Origin: DASZTU01 sp035547675
GTDB taxonomy: Bacteria > Pseudomonadota > Alphaproteobacteria > Rhizobiales > Devosiaceae
DNA: 24,432 nucleotides
Direction: 5' to 3'
Assembly (NCBI GenBank): GCA_035547675.1
Contig: DASZUI010000026.1
Span: forward strand, 1-24,432
In this document: positions 14,288 to 22,164 of the stretch, piece after piece
How the letters are laid out: every line of letters begins with the position of its first letter
Position numbering within the stretch: the stretch's first letter is position 1
Notes under the pieces: model-generated
What the model was told of the DNA's origin: nothing
Seen by the model: the letters and a program-made list of their open reading frames with translations, nothing else
Database searches by the model: none
Program-made: the position numbers and the translations under genes

Positions 14288-15505
14288 CTATTGAGCCGCT
14301 TTCATCTTGACGACATTGTCGTGATTGCCGCTGCCGCTGAGGAATTTCTTTACATTGCGCGCCGCCTGCCGGATGCGCTGCTCGTTTTCCACCAGCGCCA
14401 GGCGGACATACTGGTCGCCATATTCGCCGAAGCCGACGCCCGGCGCCACGGCGACGCCCGTCTCCTGGATCAGCAGCTTGGCGAATTCCAGCGAACCCAG
14501 ATGCGCATATTGGTGCGGAATGGGGGCCCAGGCGAACATGGTGGCGCCCGGCGATGGAATGTCCCAGCCCGCGCGGCCGAAGCTTTCGACCATCACGTCG
14601 CGGCGGCTGCGATAGATATTGCGCACTTCCTCGATGATCCCGTCCGTGCCGTTGAGCGCCGCCGTCGCGGCCACCTGGATCGGCGTGAACGCCCCATAGT
14701 CGAGATAGCTCTTCACCCGCGTCAGCGCGGCGATCAGCCGCTCATTGCCCACCGCGAAACCGATGCGCCAGCCGGGCATCGAATAGGTCTTGCTCATCGA
14801 GGTGAACTCGACGGCTATCTCGATGGCGCCCGGCACCTCGAGCACCGAGGGCGGCACATGATCGTCGAAATAAATCTCGGCATAGGCGAGATCCGAGAGG
14901 ATGAAGATCGAGTGCTCCCGGCAATATTTCACGACTTCCTTGTAGAAATCCAAGGTCGCCACATAGGCGGTCGGATTGGCCGGATAGTTGAGGATAAGCG
15001 CGATCGGCTTGGGGATCGAATGCCGCACGGCCCTGTCGAGCGAGCGCATGAAGTCCTCGTTCGGCTCGGCGGGCATGGAACGGACCACGCCGCCCGACAT
15101 GATGAAGCCGAAGGAGTGGATCGGATAGGTCGGATTCGGCACGAGGACCACGTCGCCCGGCGCGGTGATCGCCTGCGCCATGTTGGCGAAGCCTTCCTTC
15201 GAGCCCAACGTCGCGACGACCTGGGTGTTCGGGTCGAGCTTCACCCCGAAGCGCCGGCCGTAATAGCTGGCCTGCGCCTTGCGGAGCCCCGGAATCCCGC
15301 GCGAGGCGGAATAGCGGTGCGTGCGGGGGTCCTTCACCGTCTCCTTGAGCTTGTCGACGATGTGCTGCGGCGTGGGCAGGTCGGGATTGCCCATGCCGAG
15401 GTCGATGATGTCGACGCCCTCGGCCCTGAGTCGCGCCTTGATCGGATTGATGTGCTCGAAGACATAGGGGGGCAAGCGGCGGATGCGGTGAAAATCTTCG
15501 CTCAT
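14288..15505 (-). CDS. AlaC-like class I/II PLP aminotransferase
   Basis: A 405-residue fold-type I aminotransferase. The PLP-binding lysine is Lys239 in SMSKTYSMPGWRIGF. Other cofactor residues are Asn177 in LNYPANPTAY, and Asp205 and Tyr208 in SDLAYAEIY. The C-terminal arginine region (YVRLALVENEQRIRQAARNVKKFL) is intact. Closest known groups are E. coli AlaC (glutamate-pyruvate aminotransferase) and proteins often labelled LL-diaminopimelate aminotransferase; sequence alone does not settle the substrate. ATG 15505 is preceded by GAGGAAG and matches the family start (MSEDFHRIRRLPPYVF). The open frame runs 85 codons further upstream without similarity. It is probably the first gene of the block leading to hom and glpX, a conserved Hyphomicrobiales order. 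Confidence 0.92.
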   Translation of the reverse strand: MSEDFHRIRRLPPYVFEHINPIKARLRAEGVDIIDLGMGNPDLPTPQHIVDKLKETVKDPRTHRYSASRGIPGLRKAQASYYGRRFGVKLDPNTQVVATLGSKEGFANMAQAITAPGDVVLVPNPTYPIHSFGFIMSGGVVRSMPAEPNEDFMRSLDRAVRHSIPKPIALILNYPANPTAYVATLDFYKEVVKYCREHSIFILSDLAYAEIYFDDHVPPSVLEVPGAIEIAVEFTSMSKTYSMPGWRIGFAVGNERLIAALTRVKSYLDYGAFTPIQVAATAALNGTDGIIEEVRNIYRSRRDVMVESFGRAGWDIPSPGATMFAWAPIPHQYAHLGSLEFAKLLIQETGVAVAPGVGFGEYGDQYVRLALVENEQRIRQAARNVKKFLSGSGNHDNVVKMKAAQ

Positions 15506-15934
15506 GGCTTCCTCACGGGCTCCTCGAAGCCCTTTTTGCGACCGATGACGGCCGCCGATGGAACGAACCGCTGGTGAGGCGGAATTATGGTGTGGAGTCG
15601 TTAAGCGCCGCTTTCGAGGGCGCCTGTGGCTTTGCCGCTCTTCCCGGCCGTTGCAGGGCGGCCAATGGGAAGAGCTAAGTAGCGGCGGCGCCGGCTCGGG
15701 CCCTTGAAACGCCCGATGCGGCGAACGACATGGCGGCAAGCGAAGCGAAGAGGAGGCCAAGCTGGCAAGCGTACAACAGTGCTGTGCTGACTCGGTGCAT
15801 CTCTATTGCCCATCCGAGGCCGGTTTTGTAAGGAAAACGGGCGTCGTAACAGGTGTATTAAGCGCCCTCCGACGCGATGTAAATGGCGGCGGCCGACGCG
15901 GACGCACGGGGCAGTGCGGCGCCGGCCGGGCAAC
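15506..15934. other. Intergenic region between divergent aminotransferase and glycosyltransferase genes
   Basis: This 429-base stretch holds the 5' regions of two divergent genes. I found no convincing gene. Open frames on both strands are arginine- and proline-rich with no family signature. A CATAAT that could be a -10 for the aminotransferase lies at 15589-15584 on the minus strand, without a good -35. On the plus side no well-formed promoter was seen. Confidence 0.5.
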
Positions 15935-17323
15935 ATGAGCGATGGGGAACGACCGGGATTGGCCAAGCGCATCGCGATAGCCACGATCGGCACGCAGGGC
16001 GACGTCCAGCCCTATGTGGCGCTGGCCGTAAGGCTCCAGCAGCATGGCTATTCCGTAGTGCTGGGCGCGCCCAATGATTTCGAGGCGCTGGTGACCGGCT
16101 ACGGCATCGAGTTCCGCAGCCTCGGCGCCTCCATCCAGCAATTCCTGACCCAGACCCGCTTCGAGAACGCGATGTCGCAATCGCTTCTCATCAACGGCCC
16201 CGCTTTGCTCCGCCAGGGCCAGACCATCGTCGATACGGCGGCGCGACTCGCCTGGCAGATGGCGCAGGGCGCCGACGCCATCATCGGCAATATGAACACC
16301 AGCTTCATCATCGACATCGCCGAGGCGTTGAAGATTCCGGCGATCATGTCGGCGCTGCAGCCGCTCAACACGACGAGCGAATTTCCGCTCTGCATGTATT
16401 ACGGGCCCACCTTCGGGCCCGCGCTGAACCGACTGAGCTACACCACCATGACGGTGCAGCAGATCTACTACAATCTGCCGCGCAACCGGCTGCGCCGGGA
16501 GCTGATGGGGCTCGACTCGCGCAAGCGCGGCGGCTTCTTCAAAGACACCCAGGGCCTGCCGCTCCCCACGCTTTACGCCTATTCGCAATTGCTCTCGCCA
16601 CGCCCGCGGGACTGGCCCAGGAGCGCCATCGTCACCGGCTTCTGGCGGGTGGAGGACAATACCGGCTGGCAGCCCTCCCCCGAATTCCGGCAGTTCCTGA
16701 GCGAGGGCGAAGCGCCGGTCTATATCGGCTTCGGCTCCATGCCCTTCGGCGCCGAGCGCAACACGCAAATCCTGAGGGAAGCCGTGCGACTCTGGGGCGG
16801 GCGCGTGGTCGTCGCCCGGGGCTGGGGCGGCATCAATCCGGCCAATCTCCCACCCGGCGTCTTCGCCATCGAGAAGGCGCCGCACGACAAGCTCTTCAAA
16901 TATGTCCGCGCCGTCGTCCATCATGGCGGCGCCGGCACCACGGCGGCGGGCCTATATGCGGGCAAGCCGACCTTCATCGTGCCGCAGACGGTCGACCAGC
17001 CCTATTGGGGCCGCCGCGTCTATGAGCTCGGCTGCGGCCCCAAGCCGGTCCGGCTGCGGCGCCTGACGCCGGAAATCCTGGCGGGAGCGCTGCGCGAGCT
17101 CACCACCAGCCAGGCCTATCGGCTCTCCGCCGAAGCCATTGCCGAGGGCCTTGCCCGCGAAGACGGCACGGAGCGCGCCATCCGCGTCATCGAGCGGGTA
17201 ATGAACAATTTCGTCCCCGGCCCGCGCCGCCGGCGCCGTCCCATCATTCATCCACGCGTGCAGCGCGCCGCCGTCGCCCGCGTTCGCTCCCTCGCGACCT
17301 CGAGAATTCCCCCGGCCGAATAG
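15935..17323 (+). CDS. Glycosyltransferase family 1, UGT/sterol-glucosyltransferase-like
   Basis: A 462-residue GT-B fold glycosyltransferase. The N-terminus is the glycosyltransferase-28 type (IAIATIGTQGDVQPYVALAVRLQQHGYSVVLG, about 12-43), a signature shared with sterol 3-beta-glucosyltransferases and antibiotic or polyketide glycosyltransferases. The C-terminal donor-binding region contains VHHGGAGTTAAGLYAGKPTFIVP and VDQPYWGRRVYELG, the typical nucleotide-sugar motif with conserved His and Gln-like contacts. The likely acceptor is a lipid or small hydrophobic molecule, but this is an inference. ATG 15935 fits the family start; the open frame extends 43 codons upstream without similarity. 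It stands alone, divergent from the aminotransferase and convergent with the efflux gene, with a hairpin directly after its stop. Confidence 0.88.
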   Translation: MSDGERPGLAKRIAIATIGTQGDVQPYVALAVRLQQHGYSVVLGAPNDFEALVTGYGIEFRSLGASIQQFLTQTRFENAMSQSLLINGPALLRQGQTIVDTAARLAWQMAQGADAIIGNMNTSFIIDIAEALKIPAIMSALQPLNTTSEFPLCMYYGPTFGPALNRLSYTTMTVQQIYYNLPRNRLRRELMGLDSRKRGGFFKDTQGLPLPTLYAYSQLLSPRPRDWPRSAIVTGFWRVEDNTGWQPSPEFRQFLSEGEAPVYIGFGSMPFGAERNTQILREAVRLWGGRVVVARGWGGINPANLPPGVFAIEKAPHDKLFKYVRAVVHHGGAGTTAAGLYAGKPTFIVPQTVDQPYWGRRVYELGCGPKPVRLRRLTPEILAGALRELTTSQAYRLSAEAIAEGLAREDGTERAIRVIERVMNNFVPGPRRRRRPIIHPRVQRAAVARVRSLATSRIPPAE

Positions 17324-17339
17324 CCAGCCATTCGGCTGG
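17324..17339 (+). terminator. Hairpin directly after the glycosyltransferase stop
   Basis: CCAGCC-ATTC-GGCTGG forms a six-base-pair stem starting one base after the TAG. A short run ATTTTC follows at 17345-17350. This is a plausible but weak intrinsic terminator. Confidence 0.45.
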
Positions 17340-17378
17340 ACCCGATTTTCGAGGTGGGCAGGTAGGTAGCGCGTGGCC

Positions 17379-17466
17379 CATGGTTCGAGGCTCGGCTTCG
17401 CCTCGCACCTCACCATGAGGTCGTAGAAGCAAACACAGACCTCATCCTGAGCCTGTCGAAGGATGG
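17379..17466. repeat. Two dispersed palindromic repeat units in tandem
   Basis: The first unit (17379-17417) is an imperfect hairpin from CATGGTTCGAGG to CCTCACCATG. The second (about 17440-17466) is CTCATCCTGAGCCTGTCGAAGGATG, written here only by its ends CATCCT (17443) and AGGATG (17460-17465). Both resemble intergenic repeat families seen widely in alphaproteobacterial genomes. They occupy the gap between the convergent glycosyltransferase and efflux genes; the rest of 17324-17521 shows nothing else. Confidence 0.6.
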
Positions 17467-17521
17467 GCAGCACGCTCCCTACCTGGCCAAATCGAAAAAT
17501 CCAGTCCAGGCGAATGCCTGG

Positions 17522-18886
17522 CTAGCGCCAGATGCTGAGCACGGCCGCGATCAGGCCGAAAAGCGCGGCGATGCCCATGGTCAGCGGTAGATTATAGCTC
17601 GCCGTCAGTCCGAAAATGATCGCCGCCAACGCCGCGCCGGCCGACTGGCCGAGCAGGCGCGCCGTCGATTGCATGCCGCTGGCGCCGCCCGTGCGGTGGC
17701 GCGGGGCACTCGAGATCATGATCTTGTTATTGGGGGACTGGAAGAGCCCGAAACCGAGCCCGCACAGCGCCAGCCGCCAAATGATGTCCCAGGCGGCCGG
17801 ATGGGCCGGCAGCAGGGCGACGGCCCCGAGCCCGATGGAGAACAGCAGAGAACCCACGCCGCTCACCCGCTCGCTGGTGAAACGCTCCGAGAGCCGCGCC
17901 GAGAGCGGTGCGAAGATCGCGGTCGCCACCGGCCAGGGCGTCATCAGCAGGCCCGTTTCCACCTCGCTATAGCCGAGCGCGTGGTTGAAGAAGAACGGCA
18001 GCGATACCGTCGCCAGCATCTGCCCCGCGAATGAGGTGATCGAGGCGATGATCGACCAGCGGAAGGGGCGGATTCTGAACAGGTCGATGGGCAGCATCGG
18101 CGCCGCCTCATGCGCTTCGCGCTGCCAGAGGAAATAGCCGCTCACCGCACCGATGGCGATCAATGCCGCCGGTACCCACCAGGGAAAACCCGCGCTGCCG
18201 ATGGCCGACAGCCCGGCGATCAGCGGCCCGAAGGACGCCGCGTTGAGCGCCGCACTGGTCAGGTCGAACTTCTTGCCGCTGCCGGGCGTCGCCGGCAGGG
18301 TTACCCGCCCGACCGCAAAACAGATGATCCCCAGCGGCACATTGATCAGGAACAGCCAGTGCCAGGTGGTGATGGCCAGGATGGCCGCCGCGATCGTCGG
18401 CCCCGCCGCACCGGAAACCGCCACCGTGATGGCGATGCCCGCTATGCCGCGCCCCAATTGCTTCGCCGGCATGATGAAACGGACCAGCGCCCCGGCTATG
18501 CTCATCAGCGCGGCCCCGCCCACCCCCTGCACGATGCGCGCTACGGTCAATACGGGCAGCGAATTGGCATAGGCGCAGAACAGCGAGGCGGCCGCGAAGA
18601 TGATGATGCCGGCGCCGAAAATCTTTTTGAAACCGATGGCTTCGCCGAGCGCCGCCGCCGGCAGCAGGCCGATCACCACGGCGAGCTGGTAGCCGGTCAC
18701 GACCCAGATCGATTGCGCCGCACTCGCATGCTGGTCGGCGGCGATCGTCGGCAGCGCGACATTGACGATAGTGCCGTCGAGCACCGCGATGACGATGCCG
18801 AGGCAGACGGTCAGGAAAGCGAGGAGGCGGCGGGGATTCGGCAGCCCGTCGCTGAGGTCGGCGGCGGGGGCGGCAGCTACGGACAT
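17522..18886 (-). CDS. MFS drug efflux transporter, DHA2 (EmrB/QacA) type
   Basis: A 454-residue inner-membrane transporter, hydrophobic nearly throughout. The DHA2 signature LDGTIVNVALPTIA lies in the first membrane segment (about 36-49). ARIVQGVGGAAL follows at the motif-B position (R at about 115) and VAVSGAAGPTIAAA is the antiporter motif C. It probably expels toxic compounds using the proton gradient; the substrate is unknown. ATG 18886 is the first start giving the normal short N-terminus. The open frame continues upstream because it reads antisense to nothing conserved. It lies 85 bases behind sdpI in the same direction, so it may belong to the SdpR-controlled unit. Confidence 0.9.
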   Translation of the reverse strand: MSVAAAPAADLSDGLPNPRRLLAFLTVCLGIVIAVLDGTIVNVALPTIAADQHASAAQSIWVVTGYQLAVVIGLLPAAALGEAIGFKKIFGAGIIIFAAASLFCAYANSLPVLTVARIVQGVGGAALMSIAGALVRFIMPAKQLGRGIAGIAITVAVSGAAGPTIAAAILAITTWHWLFLINVPLGIICFAVGRVTLPATPGSGKKFDLTSAALNAASFGPLIAGLSAIGSAGFPWWVPAALIAIGAVSGYFLWQREAHEAAPMLPIDLFRIRPFRWSIIASITSFAGQMLATVSLPFFFNHALGYSEVETGLLMTPWPVATAIFAPLSARLSERFTSERVSGVGSLLFSIGLGAVALLPAHPAAWDIIWRLALCGLGFGLFQSPNNKIMISSAPRHRTGGASGMQSTARLLGQSAGAALAAIIFGLTASYNLPLTMGIAALFGLIAAVLSIWR

Positions 18887-18971
18887 GATACGATCAGCAG
18901 GACGGAAACGGACCGCCTTGACTATGCCGCCCGCAGGCCGGGCGCAACCCGCCTGAATGGCAAACCCGCCG

Positions 18972-19595
18972 CTATCTCGGTGAAAGGCGGCGCACCAGCT
19001 TGAACAGCCCGGCGATAATGGGCGGCACCAGCACCGCCACCGCGATCGCCGGCAGCGTGTCGATGGGATCGGACCAGCGGGAAATCGCCCATAGAAGCCC
19101 CGCCCCCGCCATGGCGAGAAGAATGCGGAACAGCCCGCCGGCCGCCCGGTCGGGTAGACCTCGGCGCAGATCGCGGACGTCGGTCCGCAGCCCGCCGCCC
19201 GTGACGCCCAGCACCAGGAACACCACGCCGGCAATGAACCCGAGCACCCGGAAGAGGTCGAAATCGGACCCGACCCCGATCAGGATGAATCCGAACTGAA
19301 ACGCATCCAGCAGTCCGAGCCCGACCAGGACAACGCTCTGCAGCAAAGGCAGCACTTTGTCGTCGGAAGCCATCCGCAGCCCCATGAGCAGGGCCCAGCC
19401 CAGCAGCACAACCGTCAGCGCCGGAAACAGCAGCAGCGCCCAGTTGCGCGGCCAAAGCAGGTCGGGATGCCCGTCCGGCCCCCAATGCATTGCAAGCCCC
19501 GGCGCCGCCGGGATCTTGATGAAGCCGATTGCCGTCAGCGCCAGCAGCACTGCCACAGCCAGCATGTGCAAACGGGTAATCGCCTGGTTACGCAT
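18972..19595 (-). CDS. SdpI/DUF1648 family membrane protein
   Basis: A 207-residue integral membrane protein with about six hydrophobic segments. The N-terminal DUF1648 signature is present: a proline followed by LAMHWGPDGHPDLLWPR at about residues 31-48. In Bacillus subtilis SdpI gives immunity to the SDP toxin and sequesters its repressor SdpR at the membrane. Most relatives elsewhere have no known toxin. Its ATG (19595) overlaps the stop of the ArsR-type regulator by eight bases, the same gene pairing as sdpRI. No SDP toxin genes are in the window. By analogy it may sense a membrane-active compound and control the regulator and perhaps the efflux gene downstream. Confidence 0.82.
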   Translation of the reverse strand: MRNQAITRLHMLAVAVLLALTAIGFIKIPAAPGLAMHWGPDGHPDLLWPRNWALLLFPALTVVLLGWALLMGLRMASDDKVLPLLQSVVLVGLGLLDAFQFGFILIGVGSDFDLFRVLGFIAGVVFLVLGVTGGGLRTDVRDLRRGLPDRAAGGLFRILLAMAGAGLLWAISRWSDPIDTLPAIAVAVLVPPIIAGLFKLVRRLSPR

Positions 19596-19857
19596 CGCGA
19601 TCCTTGGACACCAGCATGCTCGATACCGCCTCTTCAAGCAGGTCGGCGTTGAGGCTGTAAATAAGGCTTGCGCCCTGCCGCTCGACGGCGACGAGGCCGG
19701 CCTGCCTGAGCTTGCTGAAATGGGAGGAGAGCGTCGGCTTGGTGAGTTCGAAATTGCCGGCGATCTCGCCCGCGCTCATCGGCCCCTGCCGCAGCAGGCG
19801 CAGGATTTTGCGCCGCACCGGGTGCGCCAGCGCTTCGAACACAGCGTTGACGGTCAT
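19588..19857 (-). CDS. ArsR/SmtB-type winged-helix regulator, SdpR-like
   Basis: An 89-residue autorepressor-type regulator. The opening FEALAHPVRRKILRLLRQG is the ArsR-family signature. The recognition helix region is SAGEIAGNFELTKPTLSSHFSKLRQAGLV, and a beta wing follows (VAVERQGASLIYSLN). No metal-binding cysteine cluster (CVC-type) is present, which argues against a metal sensor and for the SdpR subgroup. A good ribosome binding site (GGCGGGAGCAG) precedes the ATG. It is followed directly by the SdpI-like gene, overlapping by eight bases. It lies 99 bases behind rpsI, separated by a terminator hairpin, so it has its own promoter somewhere in 19858-19914, which I could not pinpoint. Confidence 0.9.
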   Translation of the reverse strand: MTVNAVFEALAHPVRRKILRLLRQGPMSAGEIAGNFELTKPTLSSHFSKLRQAGLVAVERQGASLIYSLNADLLEEAVSSMLVSKDRDA

Positions 19858-19914
19858 CTGCTCCCGCCTGCTTGGCCGACCGGCAATCGATAACGAGTAT
19901 TTCTGCAGAACGAC

Positions 19915-19934
19915 GGGGCCGGTCGCCCGGCCCC
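19915..19934 (-). terminator. Terminator hairpin after rpsI
   Basis: On the minus strand GGGGCCGG-GCGA-CCGGCCCC forms an eight-base-pair GC stem 22 bases past the rpsI stop, followed by GTCGTTCTG. The run of T residues is short, but position and stem strength support a terminator for the ribosomal protein operon. Confidence 0.65.
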
Positions 19935-19956
19935 ATCGGAAAACTTGTGCCGCAGA

Positions 19957-20433
19957 TCAGCGCTTGGAGAACTGGAACGAACGGCGGGCCTTCGCCTTGC
20001 CGTACTTCTTGCGTTCGACCACGCGGCTGTCGCGGGTCAGGAACCCGCCCTTCTTGAGCACGGGGCGCAGCTCGGGCTCGTAATAGGTCAGCGCCTTGGA
20101 GATGCCGTGGCGCACCGCACCGGCCTGGCCCGACAGACCGCCGCCGGCAACCGTCGCCTCGATGTCGTACTGCTCCGCGCGGGCGGTGGCGACGATCGGC
20201 TGCTGCAGGATCATCTGCAGCACGGGACGGGCGAAGAACACGTTGAAGTCCTTGCCGTTCACGGTGATCTTGCCGCTGCCCGGCTTCACCCAGACGCGGG
20301 CGATGGCGTTCTTGCGCTTGCCGGTGGCATAGGCGCGGCCCTGCGCATCGAGCTTCTGCACATGGACCGGCGCGGCCGGGGTGGCCGGGGCGACGGACGA
20401 CAGGCCCTCGAGCGAGTTGATGGTATCGGCCAT
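19957..20433 (-). CDS. rpsI: 30S ribosomal protein S9
   Basis: A 158-residue S9. The conserved core begins at about residue 33 (GRAYATGKRKNAIARVWVKPGSGKITVNG) and includes ATVAGGGLSGQAGAVRHGISKAL, RDSRVVERKKYGKAKARR and the C-terminal SKR, which reaches the P-site tRNA. The N-terminal 30 residues are an extension common in alphaproteobacterial S9 and absent from the 130-residue E. coli protein. It starts one base after the rplM stop, the universal rplM-rpsI order. Confidence 0.98.
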   Translation of the reverse strand: MADTINSLEGLSSVAPATPAAPVHVQKLDAQGRAYATGKRKNAIARVWVKPGSGKITVNGKDFNVFFARPVLQMILQQPIVATARAEQYDIEATVAGGGLSGQAGAVRHGISKALTYYEPELRPVLKKGGFLTRDSRVVERKKYGKAKARRSFQFSKR

Positions 20434-20434
20434 A

Positions 20435-20899
20435 TCAGTCCACCTTCACATTCTTGCGGTTCAGCGAGGCAATCTCGAGCTTGACCGGCTGCTGCGCCTC
20501 ATGCGGATGCTCGGCCCCGGCGTAGACCCGGAGATTGCCGAGTTGCTGGCGGAACAGCGGCCCCTTGGGCAGCATGCGGCGCACGGCGTTCTCCACCACG
20601 CGCTCGGGATGCGGGCCGGTGAGCAGCTGGCGCTGCGTACGGTCCTTGATCCCGCCGGGATAGCCGGTGTGCCAGAAGAACTTGCGCTGGTCGAGCTTGC
20701 GGCCCGTCAGCTTCACCTTGCCGGCATTGATGACGATCACATTGTCGCCCATGTCCATGTGCGGGGTGAAAGTCGGCTTGTGCTTGCCGCGCAGGCGCAT
20801 GGCCACGATCGAGGCGAGACGGCCGACGACCAGGTTTTCGGCGTCGATCAAGACCCACTTCTTCTCGATCTCGCTCGGTTTGGCCGAGTAGGTTGTCAT
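20435..20899 (-). CDS. rplM: 50S ribosomal protein L13
   Basis: A 154-residue L13 with the family signatures WVLIDAENLVVGRLAS near residue 16, INAGKVKLTGRKLDQRKFFWHTGYPGG in the middle and the MLPKGPLFRQQLGNLRVYAG region before the C-terminus. The start ATG 20899 gives the normal N-terminus (MTTYSAKPSEIEKKW); the open frame extends 21 codons upstream into the leader. A strong promoter-like pair lies at 20934-20962, so the 5' leader is only about 30 bases. It is the first gene of the rplM-rpsI operon, behind heme A synthase. Confidence 0.98.
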   Translation of the reverse strand: MTTYSAKPSEIEKKWVLIDAENLVVGRLASIVAMRLRGKHKPTFTPHMDMGDNVIVINAGKVKLTGRKLDQRKFFWHTGYPGGIKDRTQRQLLTGPHPERVVENAVRRMLPKGPLFRQQLGNLRVYAGAEHPHEAQQPVKLEIASLNRKNVKVD

Positions 20900-20933
20900 G
20901 GCTGATAATCCAGTGGAATGTTTCGTGGCGCTG

Positions 20934-20962
20934 CAGATACCGGCAACGCCCGAAAACGTCAA
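20934..20962 (-). promoter_or_regulatory. Probable rplM-rpsI promoter
   Basis: On the minus strand TTGACG (20962-20957) and TATCTG (20939-20934) are separated by exactly 17 bases, 34 bases before the rplM ATG. The -35 has five of six consensus matches and is preceded by a run of six T. Confidence 0.6.
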
Positions 20963-21006
20963 GAAAAAACAATGAATTGCCGATGCGGTATGATGCTACC
21001 GTGCTG

Positions 21007-21024
21007 GCGGTAACTTATTACCGC
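21007..21024 (-). terminator. Palindrome spanning the heme A synthase stop codon
   Basis: GCGGTAA, four bases, then TTACCGC form a seven-base-pair stem that includes the TAA stop. A T6 run follows about 40 bases further on, too far for a classic intrinsic terminator, so the role is uncertain. Confidence 0.35.
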
Positions 21025-22076
21025 AACCTGCTCAAATCGGCGAGGTAGGCAATAATCGAGCCGGCCAGGATGAACGCCACCACCTGGTGCGCGACCGCCA
21101 GGTCGATCTCCACCGCCGACAGGAGCGTGGCGATGCCGAGCAGGAACTGCAGCAGCACCACGCCGGCGATAGTCCAGAGCCACATATTGACCCCGGCAAA
21201 GCCCTGCCGCGACTGTCGCCAGAGCAGGAAAGCCACCGCCAGCACAATGACATAGGCGATGATGCGGTGGTCGAACTGCACCGTGAGGATGTTCTCGAAG
21301 AAATTGCGCCACACCGGATCGAGCTGGCCCAGCCCCTCCGGAATGAGCGATCCGGCCATCAGCGGCCAGGTATTGTATGAAAATCCCGCATGCAGGCCGG
21401 CCACGAACGCGCCCGCCGCGATCTGCACGCACACCAGCGCCAGCAGCAGCACAAAGGGCCAGCGTTTGGTGCGCCGCGCCCCGGGATCGACCGTCCTCGG
21501 AATCAGCGAGCGCGCCACCCAGATCAGCGCCAGGAACAGGATGAGGGCGGCGCACAGATGCGTCGCGAGCCTATATTGCGATACCGCATCGGCCTCCTCG
21601 AAGCCGGACGCGACCATCCACCAGCCAACCGCCCCCTGCAGTCCGCCGGCCACCCAGAGCATGGCGAGCGGCGCGGCGAGATTCCACGAGAAGCGCTTCT
21701 GCAGCAGGAACACGATGAAGGGAACGGCGAAGGCGAAGCCGATGAACCGCCCGAGCAGCCGGTGGAACCATTCCGGCCAGAAGATGACCTTGAACCCGTC
21801 CACCGTCATCGTCGGGTTGACGTTGGCGAACTGCGGAATCTTCCGGTAATTGTCGAATTCCGCCTGCCAGTCGGCGGCGCTGAGCGGCGGAATGACACCC
21901 GAAACCGGCTTCCATTCCATGATCGACAGGCCCGAGCCGGACAGCCGCGTATAGCCACCAAGGCCCACCATGATCAGCACCAAAAGCGTGATCAGGTAGA
22001 GCCAGATACGGACCGGACGCAGCCGGTCGGCCTCCACGGTCGTGGTGATGCCCTGGCTCATGCCGATGCTGGTCAT
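21018..22076 (-). CDS. ctaA: Heme A synthase (COX15/CtaA)
   Basis: A 352-residue inner-membrane enzyme that oxidises the C8 methyl of heme O to the formyl group of heme A for cytochrome aa3-type oxidases. Eight hydrophobic segments are visible. Heme-ligand histidines sit in the expected places: EWFHRLLGRFIGF (about 102-114), YRLATHLCAALILF, FDHRIIAYVIVL and VAHQVVAFILAGS. The periplasmic loop motif GGYTRLSGSGLSIMEWKPVSG is typical of the alphaproteobacterial COX15 type. ATG 22076 is preceded by GGAATAAGC; ATG 22061 (MSQG) is a possible alternative. It is upstream of rplM in the same direction and divergent from the DUF2842 gene, which often neighbours it in Hyphomicrobiales. Confidence 0.96.
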   Translation of the reverse strand: MTSIGMSQGITTTVEADRLRPVRIWLYLITLLVLIMVGLGGYTRLSGSGLSIMEWKPVSGVIPPLSAADWQAEFDNYRKIPQFANVNPTMTVDGFKVIFWPEWFHRLLGRFIGFAFAVPFIVFLLQKRFSWNLAAPLAMLWVAGGLQGAVGWWMVASGFEEADAVSQYRLATHLCAALILFLALIWVARSLIPRTVDPGARRTKRWPFVLLLALVCVQIAAGAFVAGLHAGFSYNTWPLMAGSLIPEGLGQLDPVWRNFFENILTVQFDHRIIAYVIVLAVAFLLWRQSRQGFAGVNMWLWTIAGVVLLQFLLGIATLLSAVEIDLAVAHQVVAFILAGSIIAYLADLSRLR

Positions 22077-22164
22077 TGCTTATTCCATTCGTCTTTGATG
22101 ACCGGCGTGTTAAGACTCGGCTCTTCCCTTGGCAACCGGCTTGTGCCGGGCACGCGAGGACGAA

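Noticed and set aside
15601..15993. 130-codon minus-strand frame in the aminotransferase-glycosyltransferase gap
   Set aside because: Arg/Pro/His-rich, overlaps the glycosyltransferase start and has no family signature.
18887..19234. Upstream extension of the efflux gene frame and of several others (cvpA, purF, TPR, aminotransferase, deacetylases)
   Set aside because: The added N-termini have no hydrophobic or conserved sequence and overlap neighbouring genes; family-typical starts were chosen instead.
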